Part shown: one piece after another, positions 25,529 through 34,057 of the stretch
Position numbering within the stretch: the first letter of the stretch is position 1
Layout of the letters: every line of letters begins with the position of its first letter
Source of the DNA: Natrinema sp. DC36
Lineage (GTDB): Archaea > Halobacteriota > Halobacteria > Halobacteriales > Natrialbaceae
DNA: 64,000 nucleotides
Reading direction: 5' to 3'
Assembly (NCBI RefSeq): GCF_020405225.1
Contig: NZ_CP084472.1
Location: 2,852,001 to 2,916,000 of the forward strand
Position numbers and translations under genes: made by a program
The notes under the pieces: model-generated
What the model was told of the DNA's origin: nothing
The model's input: only the letters and a program-made list of their open reading frames with translations
Databases searched by the model: none

Positions 25529-27376
25529 ATGGGCGAGACGTTTACGAACGACGATATCGAGAAGACCGTCGAGAACGCCAGCGGCGAGGTGATCGGGACC
25601 GTCACGGCGGTCGAGGGGGACACCGCCCGCGTCGAGCCCCGTGCCGGAATCGTCGGCTCGATCAGGGCCAGGCTCGGCTGGAGCCGAGGCGGCGGGGATA
25701 CCGTCGTGATTCACGAAACCGCGATCGACGAGATCTCGAGCGGGACGATCCGACTCGAGGCCGAGACGGAAACGGCAAGCGTGCCGACGGGGATCGACGA
25801 CATCGGGTCGACGGATTCCGATACCACGGAATCGACGGAGCCCGACGGCACGGAGTCGGAACGTGACACGCACGTCGACGAACCGGGCCAGCCCGCCAGT
25901 ATCGATGAAGCGGACGACACCGGTCCGGGAGCGGAACGCGAGCCCGACACCGCGGCGGAACGAGATCGCGGCGACGAACTCGGCGAGGTGACGAGACGCG
26001 ATACCGCCGGCGGGACGGACGAAGCCCCCGACACGACCGAGTCGAGCGCCGACGGCCCGGACACGGACGAGGCAGAAGTACAGGACTCGATCGGGAGGAG
26101 TGGTGAAACCGACCCGCAGGAAACCGACGACCGAACGGACGGGGTCGAAACGCAGCCCTCGCCCGACGCGATGAGCGGGACCGAATCGGCGGAGTCACCC
26201 GGCGCGATGGACAGGGGCGGCGTCCGGGACGTGCCGATGGGCGACACTGCAGAGATATCCGAAGACAGCACTCCCGAGACCGCAGAGACGAGTGAAGCTG
26301 AATCCACTGAGGAATCGGCGGCCAAAGCCGAAACCGAAACCGAAACCGAAACCGAAACCGAAACCGAAACCGAAACCGAAACCGAAACCGAAACCGAAAC
26401 CGAAACCGAAACCGAGGAGACGGATCCGATCGACGAACTGGAGACCGGCGTCGATCTCGAATCAACCGTCGACACAACGGAATCCGACGAGTCCGAGGTG
26501 GATTCGGGAACGGACACAATCGCAGAGACCGACGACATCGCCGACGAGATAGCGCTCGGCACCGATCTCGAGTCGGCGACGGAGACGGTCGAAACCGGTG
26601 ATCGCGAGACCACTGGCGAAACGAGCGAGACCGAAGCGATGGATCTGTCCGACGAACTCGACCGCGGGGTCGAGATCGATCCCGGGGTCGATCTCGAGGC
26701 AGCGGTGGAACCGGATCGGCGGTCGGAACCCGAGATCGAGCCAGACGCGGTCGCCGGCCCGGAGACTGACGCCGAATCGGGAGCCGAGGCGGCGGCCCGC
26801 GAAATCGTTCCGGAAGGCACTGCGGTGACGGGACGGGAAACCACCGAGGCGACGAACGAGCGGCCAACCGCCGAATTCGCAGAAGACGGTACCGACCGCG
26901 GTCGGGAACGGGGGCGCTCGAATTCGCCACTGACCGCCGTGCTCGCCGCACAGCGAACGGCGATGGCCCAGAGTCAGGCGATGTTCCAGCAGAGTCTCGC
27001 CGCTCAGCAACGTGCCGCTCGAGGCGCTGCCGAGTTCTCGCTGCTCGTCCAGCGACAGGGGCTCGAGGCGATGCGAACGGCCACTCGAAATTACGTCGCC
27101 GTAGTCACGGCGCTACTGGAGGCGGGAACCAGTGTGTCCCGCGAGCAGCGTCGGGTGCTCGACGAGGCGGTTACCGAACTCGAGGACACCCATACGCAGC
27201 TGGAAGACGAGGAACTCACCGACGGGCTCGCGGCACACCTCGAGCAGCTCCGCGCGCTGCAGTCCCGGTTCGACGACCGAGCCGAAGCGGGAAGCGAACA
27301 GGCCGCGCTCCTCCTCGGCCGACAGATCGAACTGCTCGAGGAGTGCCAGCGACGACTGGATGTAGCGGACGAATAG
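25529..27376 (+). CDS. Large acidic low-complexity protein with C-terminal phasin-like domain
   Basis: A 615-residue, extremely acidic protein. Residues ~1-90 form a small globular region with a beta segment (GEVIGTVTAVEGDTARVEPR). Residues ~95-465 are disordered Asp/Glu/Ser/Thr sequence, including an uninterrupted (Glu-Thr)14 run from a hexanucleotide repeat and repeated phrases like DELDRGVEIDPGVDLE. Residues ~465-615 match the start of the protein at 5537-6382 (AAQRTAMAQSQAMFQQS versus DAQRTAVKQSQQLFKQG) and continue as coiled coil. It looks like a surface-coating or scaffold protein carried on a phasin-like module. The target surface is unknown. Confidence 0.7.
   Translation: MGETFTNDDIEKTVENASGEVIGTVTAVEGDTARVEPRAGIVGSIRARLGWSRGGGDTVVIHETAIDEISSGTIRLEAETETASVPTGIDDIGSTDSDTTESTEPDGTESERDTHVDEPGQPASIDEADDTGPGAEREPDTAAERDRGDELGEVTRRDTAGGTDEAPDTTESSADGPDTDEAEVQDSIGRSGETDPQETDDRTDGVETQPSPDAMSGTESAESPGAMDRGGVRDVPMGDTAEISEDSTPETAETSEAESTEESAAKAETETETETETETETETETETETETETETEETDPIDELETGVDLESTVDTTESDESEVDSGTDTIAETDDIADEIALGTDLESATETVETGDRETTGETSETEAMDLSDELDRGVEIDPGVDLEAAVEPDRRSEPEIEPDAVAGPETDAESGAEAAAREIVPEGTAVTGRETTEATNERPTAEFAEDGTDRGRERGRSNSPLTAVLAAQRTAMAQSQAMFQQSLAAQQRAARGAAEFSLLVQRQGLEAMRTATRNYVAVVTALLEAGTSVSREQRRVLDEAVTELEDTHTQLEDEELTDGLAAHLEQLRALQSRFDDRAEAGSEQAALLLGRQIELLEECQRRLDVADE
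26330..26413 (+). repeat. (GAAACC)14 hexanucleotide tract inside the acidic protein gene
   Basis: Fourteen perfect GAAACC units encode (Glu-Thr)14. Because the unit is two codons, gain or loss of units changes protein length without breaking the frame. Perfect identity of all units suggests recent slippage. Confidence 0.95.
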
Positions 27377-27385
27377 ACGGCCCAG

Positions 27386-27991
27386 TTACTCGAATCGGGC
27401 CTCGAGCAGCCGTTCGACGTACTTCGCGAGCACGTCGACCTCGAGGTGGACCGGGTCGCCGGGCTCCTTGTCCGAGAGCGTCGTCAGTTCGTAGGTTGTG
27501 GGGATGATCGCGACCGTTACCCGTCCGTTCTCGGTATCGAGGTCGGCGACGGTCAGACTGATGCCGTCGAGCGTGATCGATCCCTTCCCGACGACGTAGC
27601 GGTCGTACCCCTCGGGGAGGTCGAACTCGAAGAACCAGTCCTCGTCGACGGACTCGACGCCGGTGACGGTCGCGACCGCGTCGACGTGGCCCTGCACGAC
27701 GTGACCGTCGAACCGGCCGTCTGCCGGCATCGCCCGCTCGAGGTTGACCGCGTCGCCCTCGGCCAACTCGCCCAGATAGGTCCGCTCGACGGTCTCGGTC
27801 GCGAGAAAGACCTCGAACCACTCGCGCTCCGCGAACCGTTCGACCGTGAGACACGCGCCGCTGACGCTGATACTCTGGCCGTGCTCGAGTCCCGTCGCGA
27901 CCTCGTCGGCCCCGATCCGGAGCCGGAGGCCGTCGTCCGTTCGCTCTCGAGCGACGATCTCGCCGGTCTCCTCGACGATCCCCGTGAACAT
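27386..27991 (-). CDS. ribE: Riboflavin synthase, bacterial alpha-subunit type
   Basis: A 201-residue riboflavin synthase converting two 6,7-dimethyl-8-ribityllumazines into riboflavin. Both lumazine-binding halves are visible: MFTGIVEETGEI and SVSGACLTVERF in the first, HVVQGHVDAVATVTG and GSITLDGISLTV in the second. The ATG at 27991 gives the invariant MFTGIVE start. The bacterial trimeric type is present instead of the lumazine-synthase-like archaeal RibC of methanogens. The gene converges with the phasin-like gene at 27376. Confidence 0.95.
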   Translation of the reverse strand: MFTGIVEETGEIVARERTDDGLRLRIGADEVATGLEHGQSISVSGACLTVERFAEREWFEVFLATETVERTYLGELAEGDAVNLERAMPADGRFDGHVVQGHVDAVATVTGVESVDEDWFFEFDLPEGYDRYVVGKGSITLDGISLTVADLDTENGRVTVAIIPTTYELTTLSDKEPGDPVHLEVDVLAKYVERLLEARFE

Positions 27992-28112
27992 ACTCGCAAC
28001 TGGCGGGCGACGGGAGAAAGCCGTTCCGGGTCCAGTCGTCCGCTCGAAGTCTGCCACGATCGGGCGCGACTCGTCGCCGCGCTTTTACCGGTTGCCGCGC
28101 TATCTCGGTGTA

Positions 28113-28367
28113 ATGGCCGGTATCATCGATACGATCAAACTCGCGGGCACCCTCGTCTTCGCCATTCCCGCCGCGCTCGCCGGACTCGACTTCCTGCTCA
28201 TTCGCGACGATCCGGGCATCGGCCTGACCCTCATCGGCCTCGCGATCGGGCTCGTGGTCATCCAGCACTGGCTGACGATGCCGACCGACGTTCCCGAACT
28301 CGTGGCTAACCGGGTCGTCGGCACGGTCGCGAAAGAACCCGAATCCGATCCGGACGACGACCGGTAA
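28113..28367 (+). CDS. Small two-helix membrane protein (84 aa)
   Basis: An 84-residue protein starting at 28113 (MAGIIDTIKLAGTLVFAIPAALAGLDFLL). Two hydrophobic helices are separated by IRDDPG, and a polar acidic C-terminus ends ESDPDDDR. It starts divergently from riboflavin synthase with 121 bases between. I recall similar haloarchaeal proteins as DUF7533; function unknown. Confidence 0.7.
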   Translation: MAGIIDTIKLAGTLVFAIPAALAGLDFLLIRDDPGIGLTLIGLAIGLVVIQHWLTMPTDVPELVANRVVGTVAKEPESDPDDDR

Positions 28368-28480
28368 CGTAATCGATCACCTATTTCTGCGGTCCGCTCG
28401 TGCCGGCGCGGATCGAGAGCCAGCGGACAATAGAGAGGCGAGTGATGACTATCGAGGCGAGGAAACGCGTGGTACTTCGG

Positions 28481-28622
28481 ACCGACCGGACCACGTGCGG
28501 TGGCGCGCGCTGGGCCGCGGTGAATGCCAATGAACCGCGGCTCGAAGCTGCGCGAGGGATGAGTGAGGGAACGGAGTGACCGAGCGAATCGGCTGGGGAG
28601 GGCGTGGCTATTCCCTGCTGCC
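28481..28622. repeat. Dispersed repeat family B, copy 2 (shortened)
   Basis: The left block ACGTGCGGTGGCGCGCGCTG and the right block CGAATCGGCTGGGGAGGGCG plus TGGCTATTCCCTGCTGCCA match copies 1 and 3. The GTCTCAC start is missing and the middle is much shorter. The surrounding 28368-29037 holds no supported gene. Besides this copy it contains a relic of a coding fragment near 28711-28800 and a 10-bp hairpin (GTCGCGGGCT at 28884-28893 with AGCCCGCGAC at 28901-28910). Confidence 0.7.
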
Positions 28623-28710
28623 AGTGAATCAGGGTGCTCGTCGTTTGAAGTGATTCGCCCACGCACCCGTATATCGCCTCGAGTCGCGATATCAAAATCC
28701 CACAACGAGC

Positions 28711-28800
28711 GTGTCATAGAATCCATCTCATAATATCTCACAGCCCGGATCGTTTCCTCGCTCGTAGTTGGTGATGGCAACGACGAGTCGTAGACAGAGC
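28711..28800 (+). pseudogene. Decayed copy of the small coding fragment found at 29903-30103
   Basis: In plus-strand translation this stretch reads VIESIS-stop-YLTARIVSSLVVGDGNDES-stop. It aligns with VIELFSHRDDRASRIVSAF and VVCDSDDEAKTQ from the minus strand at 30103-29990. Nucleotide identity is clear in blocks such as CGTAGTT, GTGAT and ACGACGAG. Two stops show it is dead. The two copies face each other around the membrane-protein gene at 29038-29937. Confidence 0.5.
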
Positions 28801-29037
28801 GCAACACCACGAACTAGAAGCAGAGGCAGAGCGGCGGTGGAAGATCGAGACGAACGTATCGGCGTCCCGACGCGTACGCTCCGGTCGCGGGCTGACAGCC
28901 AGCCCGCGACCTTGGGCCGGCGAGTCGTCAGCAACGGCAGTCGTCAGAAACCGCTTCAACTCCCTCCTTCACGCTGAGGTCAGCACTCATTTCTCAGCGC
29001 ACGTAAATACTTAATACCATCCAGATCAATAGCAGAC

Positions 29038-29937
29038 ATGAAACATATTACCGAAAACTCGGCAGTTTCACCGGATCGATTGGGTCCTCGATTCGGCGTG
29101 CTCGTCGGCAGCTACGTAGCCGCGCTGATTGCGCCGACGCTTACTCTCTTCATTGTGGAGTATGTCGGCTTGCGCAGCAAAGTGCTTGCATTCGCCGTTC
29201 TAGGAACGATCGGTATTACTATCGGTTCCGGGACGGCATTCCTAACAACCGACAACGGACAAATAGCCTCTTGGCTGAACTCAGGTTGGGTAGCCTGGCT
29301 CTTCCCGCTTCTCGGACTCGTTCCAATGACGGCTTACCATTTTAGTGTCCTCGAGGTGGTCGCTTTCTATCTCATCGACCCGGCTTCCATCCCCGTGTCA
29401 AGTCTCGTCGGTGCGACTGGGTTCCTACTCGGGATTATCGCAGCTGTGGCAGGTGAGATTGCCATACTCACGGCTCGTAATCGGGTTGCGTCTTCCGCTA
29501 TCGCATCCGAGAACGTCCTGATAGAATGGACTTCCAGGTGGCCGCGGGCTCACAGAATAAAAGTGCAGATATTCACCATGGTCACTGGATTGGTCCCAGT
29601 TGGACTACTTTCATTTTGGCTTCCTCCACATCTGACTGTGTTAACTGCTCTCGTTGTCGTCGTCACAGTATCTAGTACAACAAACACAGTGCTGTCTGAT
29701 AGAGCCTATAAGCTTACTCCGGCTGGGTTAGAGCTTCGTCGGAGTGGAGGTGGAAAACTTGTCACCTGGCGCCAATTTATACCAAAGTCACAGATCAAAT
29801 ACGTTACAGTATCGGAGAACGATGTAATATTACATCGATCAGGTCTTTTACCGAGTATTCGATTCGATCGAAACGATCTCCGGTTTGATGACGAAGAAAT
29901 CATCAATAATCTCGAAGAATACCTTGATAGACGATAA
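29038..29937 (+). CDS. Membrane protein with C-terminal PH-like domain, AT-richer than neighbours
   Basis: A 299-residue protein. About six hydrophobic helices occupy residues ~20-215 (GVLVGSYVAALIAPTLTLFI, WVAWLFPLLGLVPM, LVGATGFLLGIIAAVAGEIAIL, PHLTVLTALVVVVTV). A C-terminal beta-rich domain follows (YKLTPAGLELRRSGGGKLVTWRQF, DVILHRSGLLPSIRF), resembling bacterial PH/YdbS-like modules. Codon use includes many A/T-ending codons unlike its neighbours. Together with flanking relics in inverted orientation this suggests acquisition by transfer. Function unknown. Confidence 0.7.
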   Translation: MKHITENSAVSPDRLGPRFGVLVGSYVAALIAPTLTLFIVEYVGLRSKVLAFAVLGTIGITIGSGTAFLTTDNGQIASWLNSGWVAWLFPLLGLVPMTAYHFSVLEVVAFYLIDPASIPVSSLVGATGFLLGIIAAVAGEIAILTARNRVASSAIASENVLIEWTSRWPRAHRIKVQIFTMVTGLVPVGLLSFWLPPHLTVLTALVVVVTVSSTTNTVLSDRAYKLTPAGLELRRSGGGKLVTWRQFIPKSQIKYVTVSENDVILHRSGLLPSIRFDRNDLRFDDEEIINNLEEYLDRR

Positions 29938-30103
29938 TAAGGTGACACAGATTCGTTCCATAGCGTGATAACCCTGCCTCACGGAGCGTCTTCTTGCCCT
30001 GTGTTTTCGCCTCGTCGTCGCTATCACAAACTACGAACGCGGAGACAATCCGGGAAGCACGATCATCACGATGTGAGAAGAGTTCTATGACATCCTCCCA
30101 CAA
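29903..30103 (-). pseudogene. Small unrecognised coding fragment, paired with a dead inverted copy
   Basis: A 66-codon frame (TTG start) reads EDVIELFSHRDDRASRIVSAF, then CDSDDEAKTQGKKTLREAG, then degenerates and overlaps the end of the opposite-strand membrane-protein gene by 35 bases. The first ~40 residues are protein-like and match a stop-containing copy at 28711-28800. It starts four bases after the stop of the M24-like gene on the same strand. It could be a truncated gene or a still-translated microprotein; I do not recognise the family. Confidence 0.35.
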
Positions 30104-30106
30104 CAG

Positions 30107-31291
30107 TTACTCGAGCAACGCGGTCGGCTCGAGCGACTGCGACGGAGACGCGAGCCAGTCGGGTCGCTCGCCCTCGTCGTTGATCGCCAGCACGTCGGCG
30201 ATCCGAAGCCAGTCGTCGTCGTCGACGCGTGCGGCCACGTCGAGCCGGACCACGGTTCCGGATCCGACGTCCTCGTCGCCGTCGATCGGCCGCTCGCGGG
30301 GCTCGAGCCCGACGCCCGAAACTCGCGTCTCGATCGCGTCGCCGTCGCCGAACCCGAACGATCGCACCTCCGCCTCGAGGTCGGCTTCGACGGCGGTGAC
30401 GGACTCCGGACCGGCGGTCAGCATCGACCGTGCCGAGCGAAACGACTGGGTGACGCCGACGTGAACCCGCCGCTCCCGGCCGCCGTCGCCGTCGACGACC
30501 AGCGTCCGAACCAGCCCGCCGTAGTAGCCGGCCGGCCCGCGCGGTGCGGTCTCGAGGACGATCGGCTCGCCGGGCCGGAGCGCCTCCGCGTCGGTTTCAG
30601 CGCTCGAGTCAGGATTGACTGCGGTGGTACCGACCGGAAACGCACCCGCACCGACGACGGCCTCGTCGATGGCGATTCGCAGTCGATCGGGCGTCAAAAA
30701 CTCGGGCTCGGACCCTGCATCGGCGCTCGCAGCGGTCGCGAGTCGACCGTCGACCACCGTCGCGTCGGCCAGCACCGACGCCGCTCGCCGAATGCCGGCG
30801 CTCGCCGCCCGCTGGGCGGTCGCGATCCGTTCGCGCTCGCCGGCCGTCTTCATCGCTCGCGCCCGCTCGAGCGCGTCGGTCGACGCCAGTTCGAACCCCC
30901 GTCCCTCGAGGTAGAGCGCGGCGTCGTGCGGAACTCGCGGCGGCGCGAGAACCGCGCCCTCGAGGCCGCGCTCGGCGAGCGTCGCGGCGAGGCGCTCGGC
31001 GGGATGACCGCCGGCCCCGTCGGCCGCCGAGCGGACGAGCCACTCGCGCTCGACGCCGTCGTACGCGACTGCGGTGACGCCGCCCGCCGGCGTCGGACGG
31101 GTGTACTGAATCCCCGGATCGCGGTCGGTCCCGGCGTGAACGAACGCGGTCGCGTCGTACTGCTCGAGCGCGTCGGAGAGAGCGGTTGCTGCGTGGTCAC
31201 GTCGCTCGCGGGCGAGGTCGACGGTCGCTCTCGAAGCGGCGGGGTCGGCTGATCGGTCGCGCTCGAGGCTGCGTTCGTTCCCGCCGGTCAC
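30107..31291 (-). CDS. M24 (creatinase/aminopeptidase-fold) protein lacking all metal ligands
   Basis: A 394-residue protein with an N-terminal creatinase-like domain (residues ~25-145) and a C-terminal pita-bread fold (~150-375). Active M24 peptidases bind two metals through Asp, Asp, His, Glu and Glu. By motif position these are Glu247 (IVLETAPRGPAGYY), Gly259 (YYGGLVRT, where YYGD is usual), Ser325 (VSGVGLE, where HGVGLE is usual), Asp351 (VVRLDVAARV) and Ala365 (LRIADVLAI, where the Glu of R-x-E-D is usual). All five are therefore changed, and a peptidase reaction is unlikely. Its start overlaps the helicase stop by four bases, so the two are co-translated. A binding or regulatory role linked to the helicase is inference. 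Confidence 0.8.
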   Translation of the reverse strand: MTGGNERSLERDRSADPAASRATVDLARERRDHAATALSDALEQYDATAFVHAGTDRDPGIQYTRPTPAGGVTAVAYDGVEREWLVRSAADGAGGHPAERLAATLAERGLEGAVLAPPRVPHDAALYLEGRGFELASTDALERARAMKTAGERERIATAQRAASAGIRRAASVLADATVVDGRLATAASADAGSEPEFLTPDRLRIAIDEAVVGAGAFPVGTTAVNPDSSAETDAEALRPGEPIVLETAPRGPAGYYGGLVRTLVVDGDGGRERRVHVGVTQSFRSARSMLTAGPESVTAVEADLEAEVRSFGFGDGDAIETRVSGVGLEPRERPIDGDEDVGSGTVVRLDVAARVDDDDWLRIADVLAINDEGERPDWLASPSQSLEPTALLE

Positions 31292-33165
31292 GGCGCTTCG
31301 GCTTCGGCCTCGAGTTCGTCGGCGTCCGGTTCGTCCATCGGCTCCTGGGCCAGTTCGATCAGTTCCTCGAGGGTCGAATCGGTCAGCTGATTCGTGAGCA
31401 GGACATCGATCGGCAGCGTGGGCGCGCCGTCGACGAGGTTCTCGAGGAGGACGAGCCGCTCGCGGGCTCGAGACATGCCGACGTAGAAGACGCGGCGTTC
31501 GTTGTCGGTCAGAACGGGAACGGGTGAGGAGGTCTTGGTGAACTCCTCGCAGCCGGGGATATCGGTGGGATCGTCGACCGTGGCGACCATCTGCTCGACG
31601 ACCTTCTCGGTGAGGTCGGTGCCGACGAAGACGTGGTCGGCTTCGCGACCCTTCGCGGAGTGGATCGTGCCGACGCGGACGCGGTCGGTGTCCATCCCCT
31701 GGTACTCGCCGATCGCGAAGTAGGATCGGACGCTCTTCTTCTGGAAGTTGGTGACCTTCCGGAGCATGTCCGAGGCGGAGGCCGGACCGGGCATGAAGGG
31801 CGCGTGGTCCTCGACGACCTCGGCGGGGATCATGAGTTCCTCCAGGTCCTCGATGCCGGCCGCTTCCTGACGCTCGTCGATCTCGTCGAAGAGGGCGTCG
31901 CGTTCGTTGGTACCGAAGGCCGAATCCTGCAGCATGTCCGCGAGTCGGCGGGCCTGCAGCCCGGTGACATCGTCACCGGCGTCGATCGCTTCGACCGCGT
32001 AGACGTACTGCGTGAGTCGGTCGGTCCACATCCGCTGGTCGGTCAACGAGGTGAAGGGGACGCCCTCGGTGATGAACTCGTCGATGAACTGGAACATCTG
32101 GTAGCGCGCCCGGAACAGCACCATGATGGTGCCGTCGCCCTCGACGAGCGCCCGGCGGACCATCCGAACCACGTCGAGCATCGACGCGTTCGTTTTCGCC
32201 TCCACGGCTCCACCTTCCGTCCGCGGCTTGAGGTCCTTGTCCTGACGCTGATCGATGTGGCGGATCTCCTTGTTGACCGCGTTGAGGACGTTCGACGGCA
32301 GTCGATAGGAGTTCGGCAGGATGACGTCCTCGTCGACCTCCTCCTCGAGCAGGAGTGCGGGGTCTGCTCCCTGCCAGGAGTAGACGACCTGATCGTCGTC
32401 GCCGGCGATCAGGACCTGCTTCATGTGGGGTTTCCACTCCTGATAGACATCGTACTGCAGCGTGGTGATGTCCTGAAACTCGTCGATCACCAGGTAGTCG
32501 ACGCTGGGCAGCAGCGAGCGTTGCTCGACTCGCTCGAGCATGTCCGCGAAGCCGATCTTCCCTTCGTCGCCCTTGTAGGTGCGCCAGGCGCGAATCGCTT
32601 CGGGGATGTCGATCCGGTCGTCGTCGCTGGGCCAGGTCGGGGTGTACTTGTTGCCCTCCTGGGCGTTGTCGTCGATCTCGGGCGGGAGTCGAACCTCCTC
32701 GTCGTCCCACTGGAAGGGGACGTCGTGCCAGTCCGAGACATCGCGGCTGGTCCGCTGGAGCCACTGGCTCGTCGCGATGATCTTGTTCCCGATCGTCGTC
32801 GACCGGGCGGTCCGGCGGCCGGCGCCCGAGTACTCGTCTTCGTAATCGATGCCGTACTGGTCGCAGAAGTCCTCCTTGTCGGATTCGCCGATGACGTCGG
32901 CTCGGGAGAGATCGAGCAGTTCGTAGGCCTTCGCGTGCATCGTACAGACGTTGCCCTGCAGGGCGCGCGGGCTCTCGTCGAGGCGGTCGGCGAGGCGTTC
33001 TCGAATCTCCTGCGCCGCCGCTCGCGTATACGAGACGACGAGAATGTCCCGGAAGGTGACACCGTCCTGCTCGAGGATATCTTCGACGCGGTCGAGAAGG
33101 GCGGTCGTCTTCCCGCTTCCCGGACCGCCGAACAGGCGGGTAACCGTCGTGTCCGTCGTGGTCAT
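31288..33165 (-). CDS. UvrD/Rep-type superfamily 1 DNA helicase
   Basis: A 625-residue SF1A helicase. The motifs in order are: I LFGGPGSGKTTALLDRV; Ia VSYTRAAAQEIRERL; II DYLVIDEFQDIT; III IAGDDDQVVYSWQGADP; IV-like IMVLFRARYQM; V TIHSAKGREADHVFVGTDL; VI VFYVGMSRARERLVLL. It is somewhat shorter than bacterial UvrD. Such ATP-dependent 3'-5' helicases act in repair and in removing stalled complexes. The ATG at 33165 is used rather than a TTG at 33174. The gene overlaps the downstream M24-like gene (ATGA). A TATAAG-like element lies just upstream (33190-33195, minus direction CTTATAG). Confidence 0.92.
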   Translation of the reverse strand: MTTTDTTVTRLFGGPGSGKTTALLDRVEDILEQDGVTFRDILVVSYTRAAAQEIRERLADRLDESPRALQGNVCTMHAKAYELLDLSRADVIGESDKEDFCDQYGIDYEDEYSGAGRRTARSTTIGNKIIATSQWLQRTSRDVSDWHDVPFQWDDEEVRLPPEIDDNAQEGNKYTPTWPSDDDRIDIPEAIRAWRTYKGDEGKIGFADMLERVEQRSLLPSVDYLVIDEFQDITTLQYDVYQEWKPHMKQVLIAGDDDQVVYSWQGADPALLLEEEVDEDVILPNSYRLPSNVLNAVNKEIRHIDQRQDKDLKPRTEGGAVEAKTNASMLDVVRMVRRALVEGDGTIMVLFRARYQMFQFIDEFITEGVPFTSLTDQRMWTDRLTQYVYAVEAIDAGDDVTGLQARRLADMLQDSAFGTNERDALFDEIDERQEAAGIEDLEELMIPAEVVEDHAPFMPGPASASDMLRKVTNFQKKSVRSYFAIGEYQGMDTDRVRVGTIHSAKGREADHVFVGTDLTEKVVEQMVATVDDPTDIPGCEEFTKTSSPVPVLTDNERRVFYVGMSRARERLVLLENLVDGAPTLPIDVLLTNQLTDSTLEELIELAQEPMDEPDADELEAEAEAP

Positions 33166-33228
33166 TGTAGCCAAACAGGAGCGCGATACCTATAAGTGAC
33201 GTGGGTTTTCTTCGACAGAAACGAGCGG

Positions 33229-33387
33229 TTATGGATCGCGCGGCGAGCGGGCGTCTCGGACGTTAGCACCGTCGCGGATCTTGTCCTGACAGTCCGGACA
33301 GACGCGCGGATCGTCGACGCCTCGCGGGGTGAACACCCGGGCGTATCGTTCGGTGACGAACGCGCCGCAGTTCTGACATTCCGGCAT
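33229..33387 (-). CDS. Tiny zinc-finger protein (52 aa)
   Basis: A 52-residue protein with two CxxC knuckles, PECQNCGAFV and VCPDCQDKI, linked by an aromatic-containing turn (ERYARVFTPRGVDDP) and ending RDARSPRDP. It is a typical haloarchaeal one-zinc microprotein (DUF7563-like, from memory). It lies just upstream of the helicase gene on the same strand, 63 bases apart, and could share its transcript. Nucleic-acid or protein binding is likely but unproven. Confidence 0.75.
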   Translation of the reverse strand: MPECQNCGAFVTERYARVFTPRGVDDPRVCPDCQDKIRDGANVRDARSPRDP

Positions 33388-33595
33388 AGTTCTTCTCACT
33401 ACGAGATGACCGGTAACAGGTTATAATTGTGTCGAATCTCGTGTGATAAAAACGGAGGGGCGTGGACGGGGATCGCAGGGGGTTCGAAGCGTCAACGACC
33501 GGGACGAGTTGCGACGATACCGTAACTCGGCCCCGTCGGTGTGCGATGGATCGAAGAACGTGTACGACGGTACTGACTCCCGACAGTGCGGGCCC

Positions 33596-33781
33596 TTACG
33601 TCGCAGGTTCCCAGCCGCAAACGGTACAGGAACTGGCGGACGTATCGTGGAGACCGCCACACTCCGGACACTGCTTCTTGTTATACTCTTGGTCCCACCC
33701 TACTTGTTCGACCGAGTGACCGCGATCGGACAGGAATTGATCGATGACGTCGTCACCGGCATCACTGGGTGAGGTTGCCAT
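33596..33781 (-). CDS. Small zinc-finger protein, HVO_0416-like (61 aa)
   Basis: A 61-residue protein. An acidic N-terminal helix (SPSDAGDDVIDQFLSDRGHSV) is followed by W-D-x-E-Y-N-K-K-Q and a zinc ribbon, CPECGGLHDTSASSCTVCGW. It matches the HVO_0416 zinc-finger family as I remember it. The ATG at 33781 is preceded on the minus strand by an AT-rich stretch (TTTAATAGCATGG) suitable for a promoter. The large open frame running through it to 35452 is an artefact of high G+C. Confidence 0.75.
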   Translation of the reverse strand: MATSPSDAGDDVIDQFLSDRGHSVEQVGWDQEYNKKQCPECGGLHDTSASSCTVCGWEPAT

Positions 33782-34057
33782 AGGTGTGTGAATGCACACC
33801 ATGCTATTAAATCGTTGGGTCGGTGAAGATCCTGCCACCTCCGCGAGACCACGCGTCGTCGCTGCGACGACGGAAGTAGCAGCCTCCCAGACGACGGAAT
33901 CAGCCGCCCGCCAGCGCCGACGGATGAGACGGTCTAGCGTACCGATGTCCCGGCAGAATCGTCGGGCGGTCGCGATTGCTCCGGAACTGACTAACAACAG
34001 TCCGTCCGAGAGCATTCGACCCGCGCCCTTTTCTCGCTCTCGGCCGAACGGTATCGT

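Noticed and set aside
26292-26552. Frame reading (Lys-Pro)n across the hexanucleotide repeat
   Set aside because: It is the alternative frame of the Glu-Thr tract in the acidic protein gene; a Lys-Pro protein is not plausible in a haloarchaeon.
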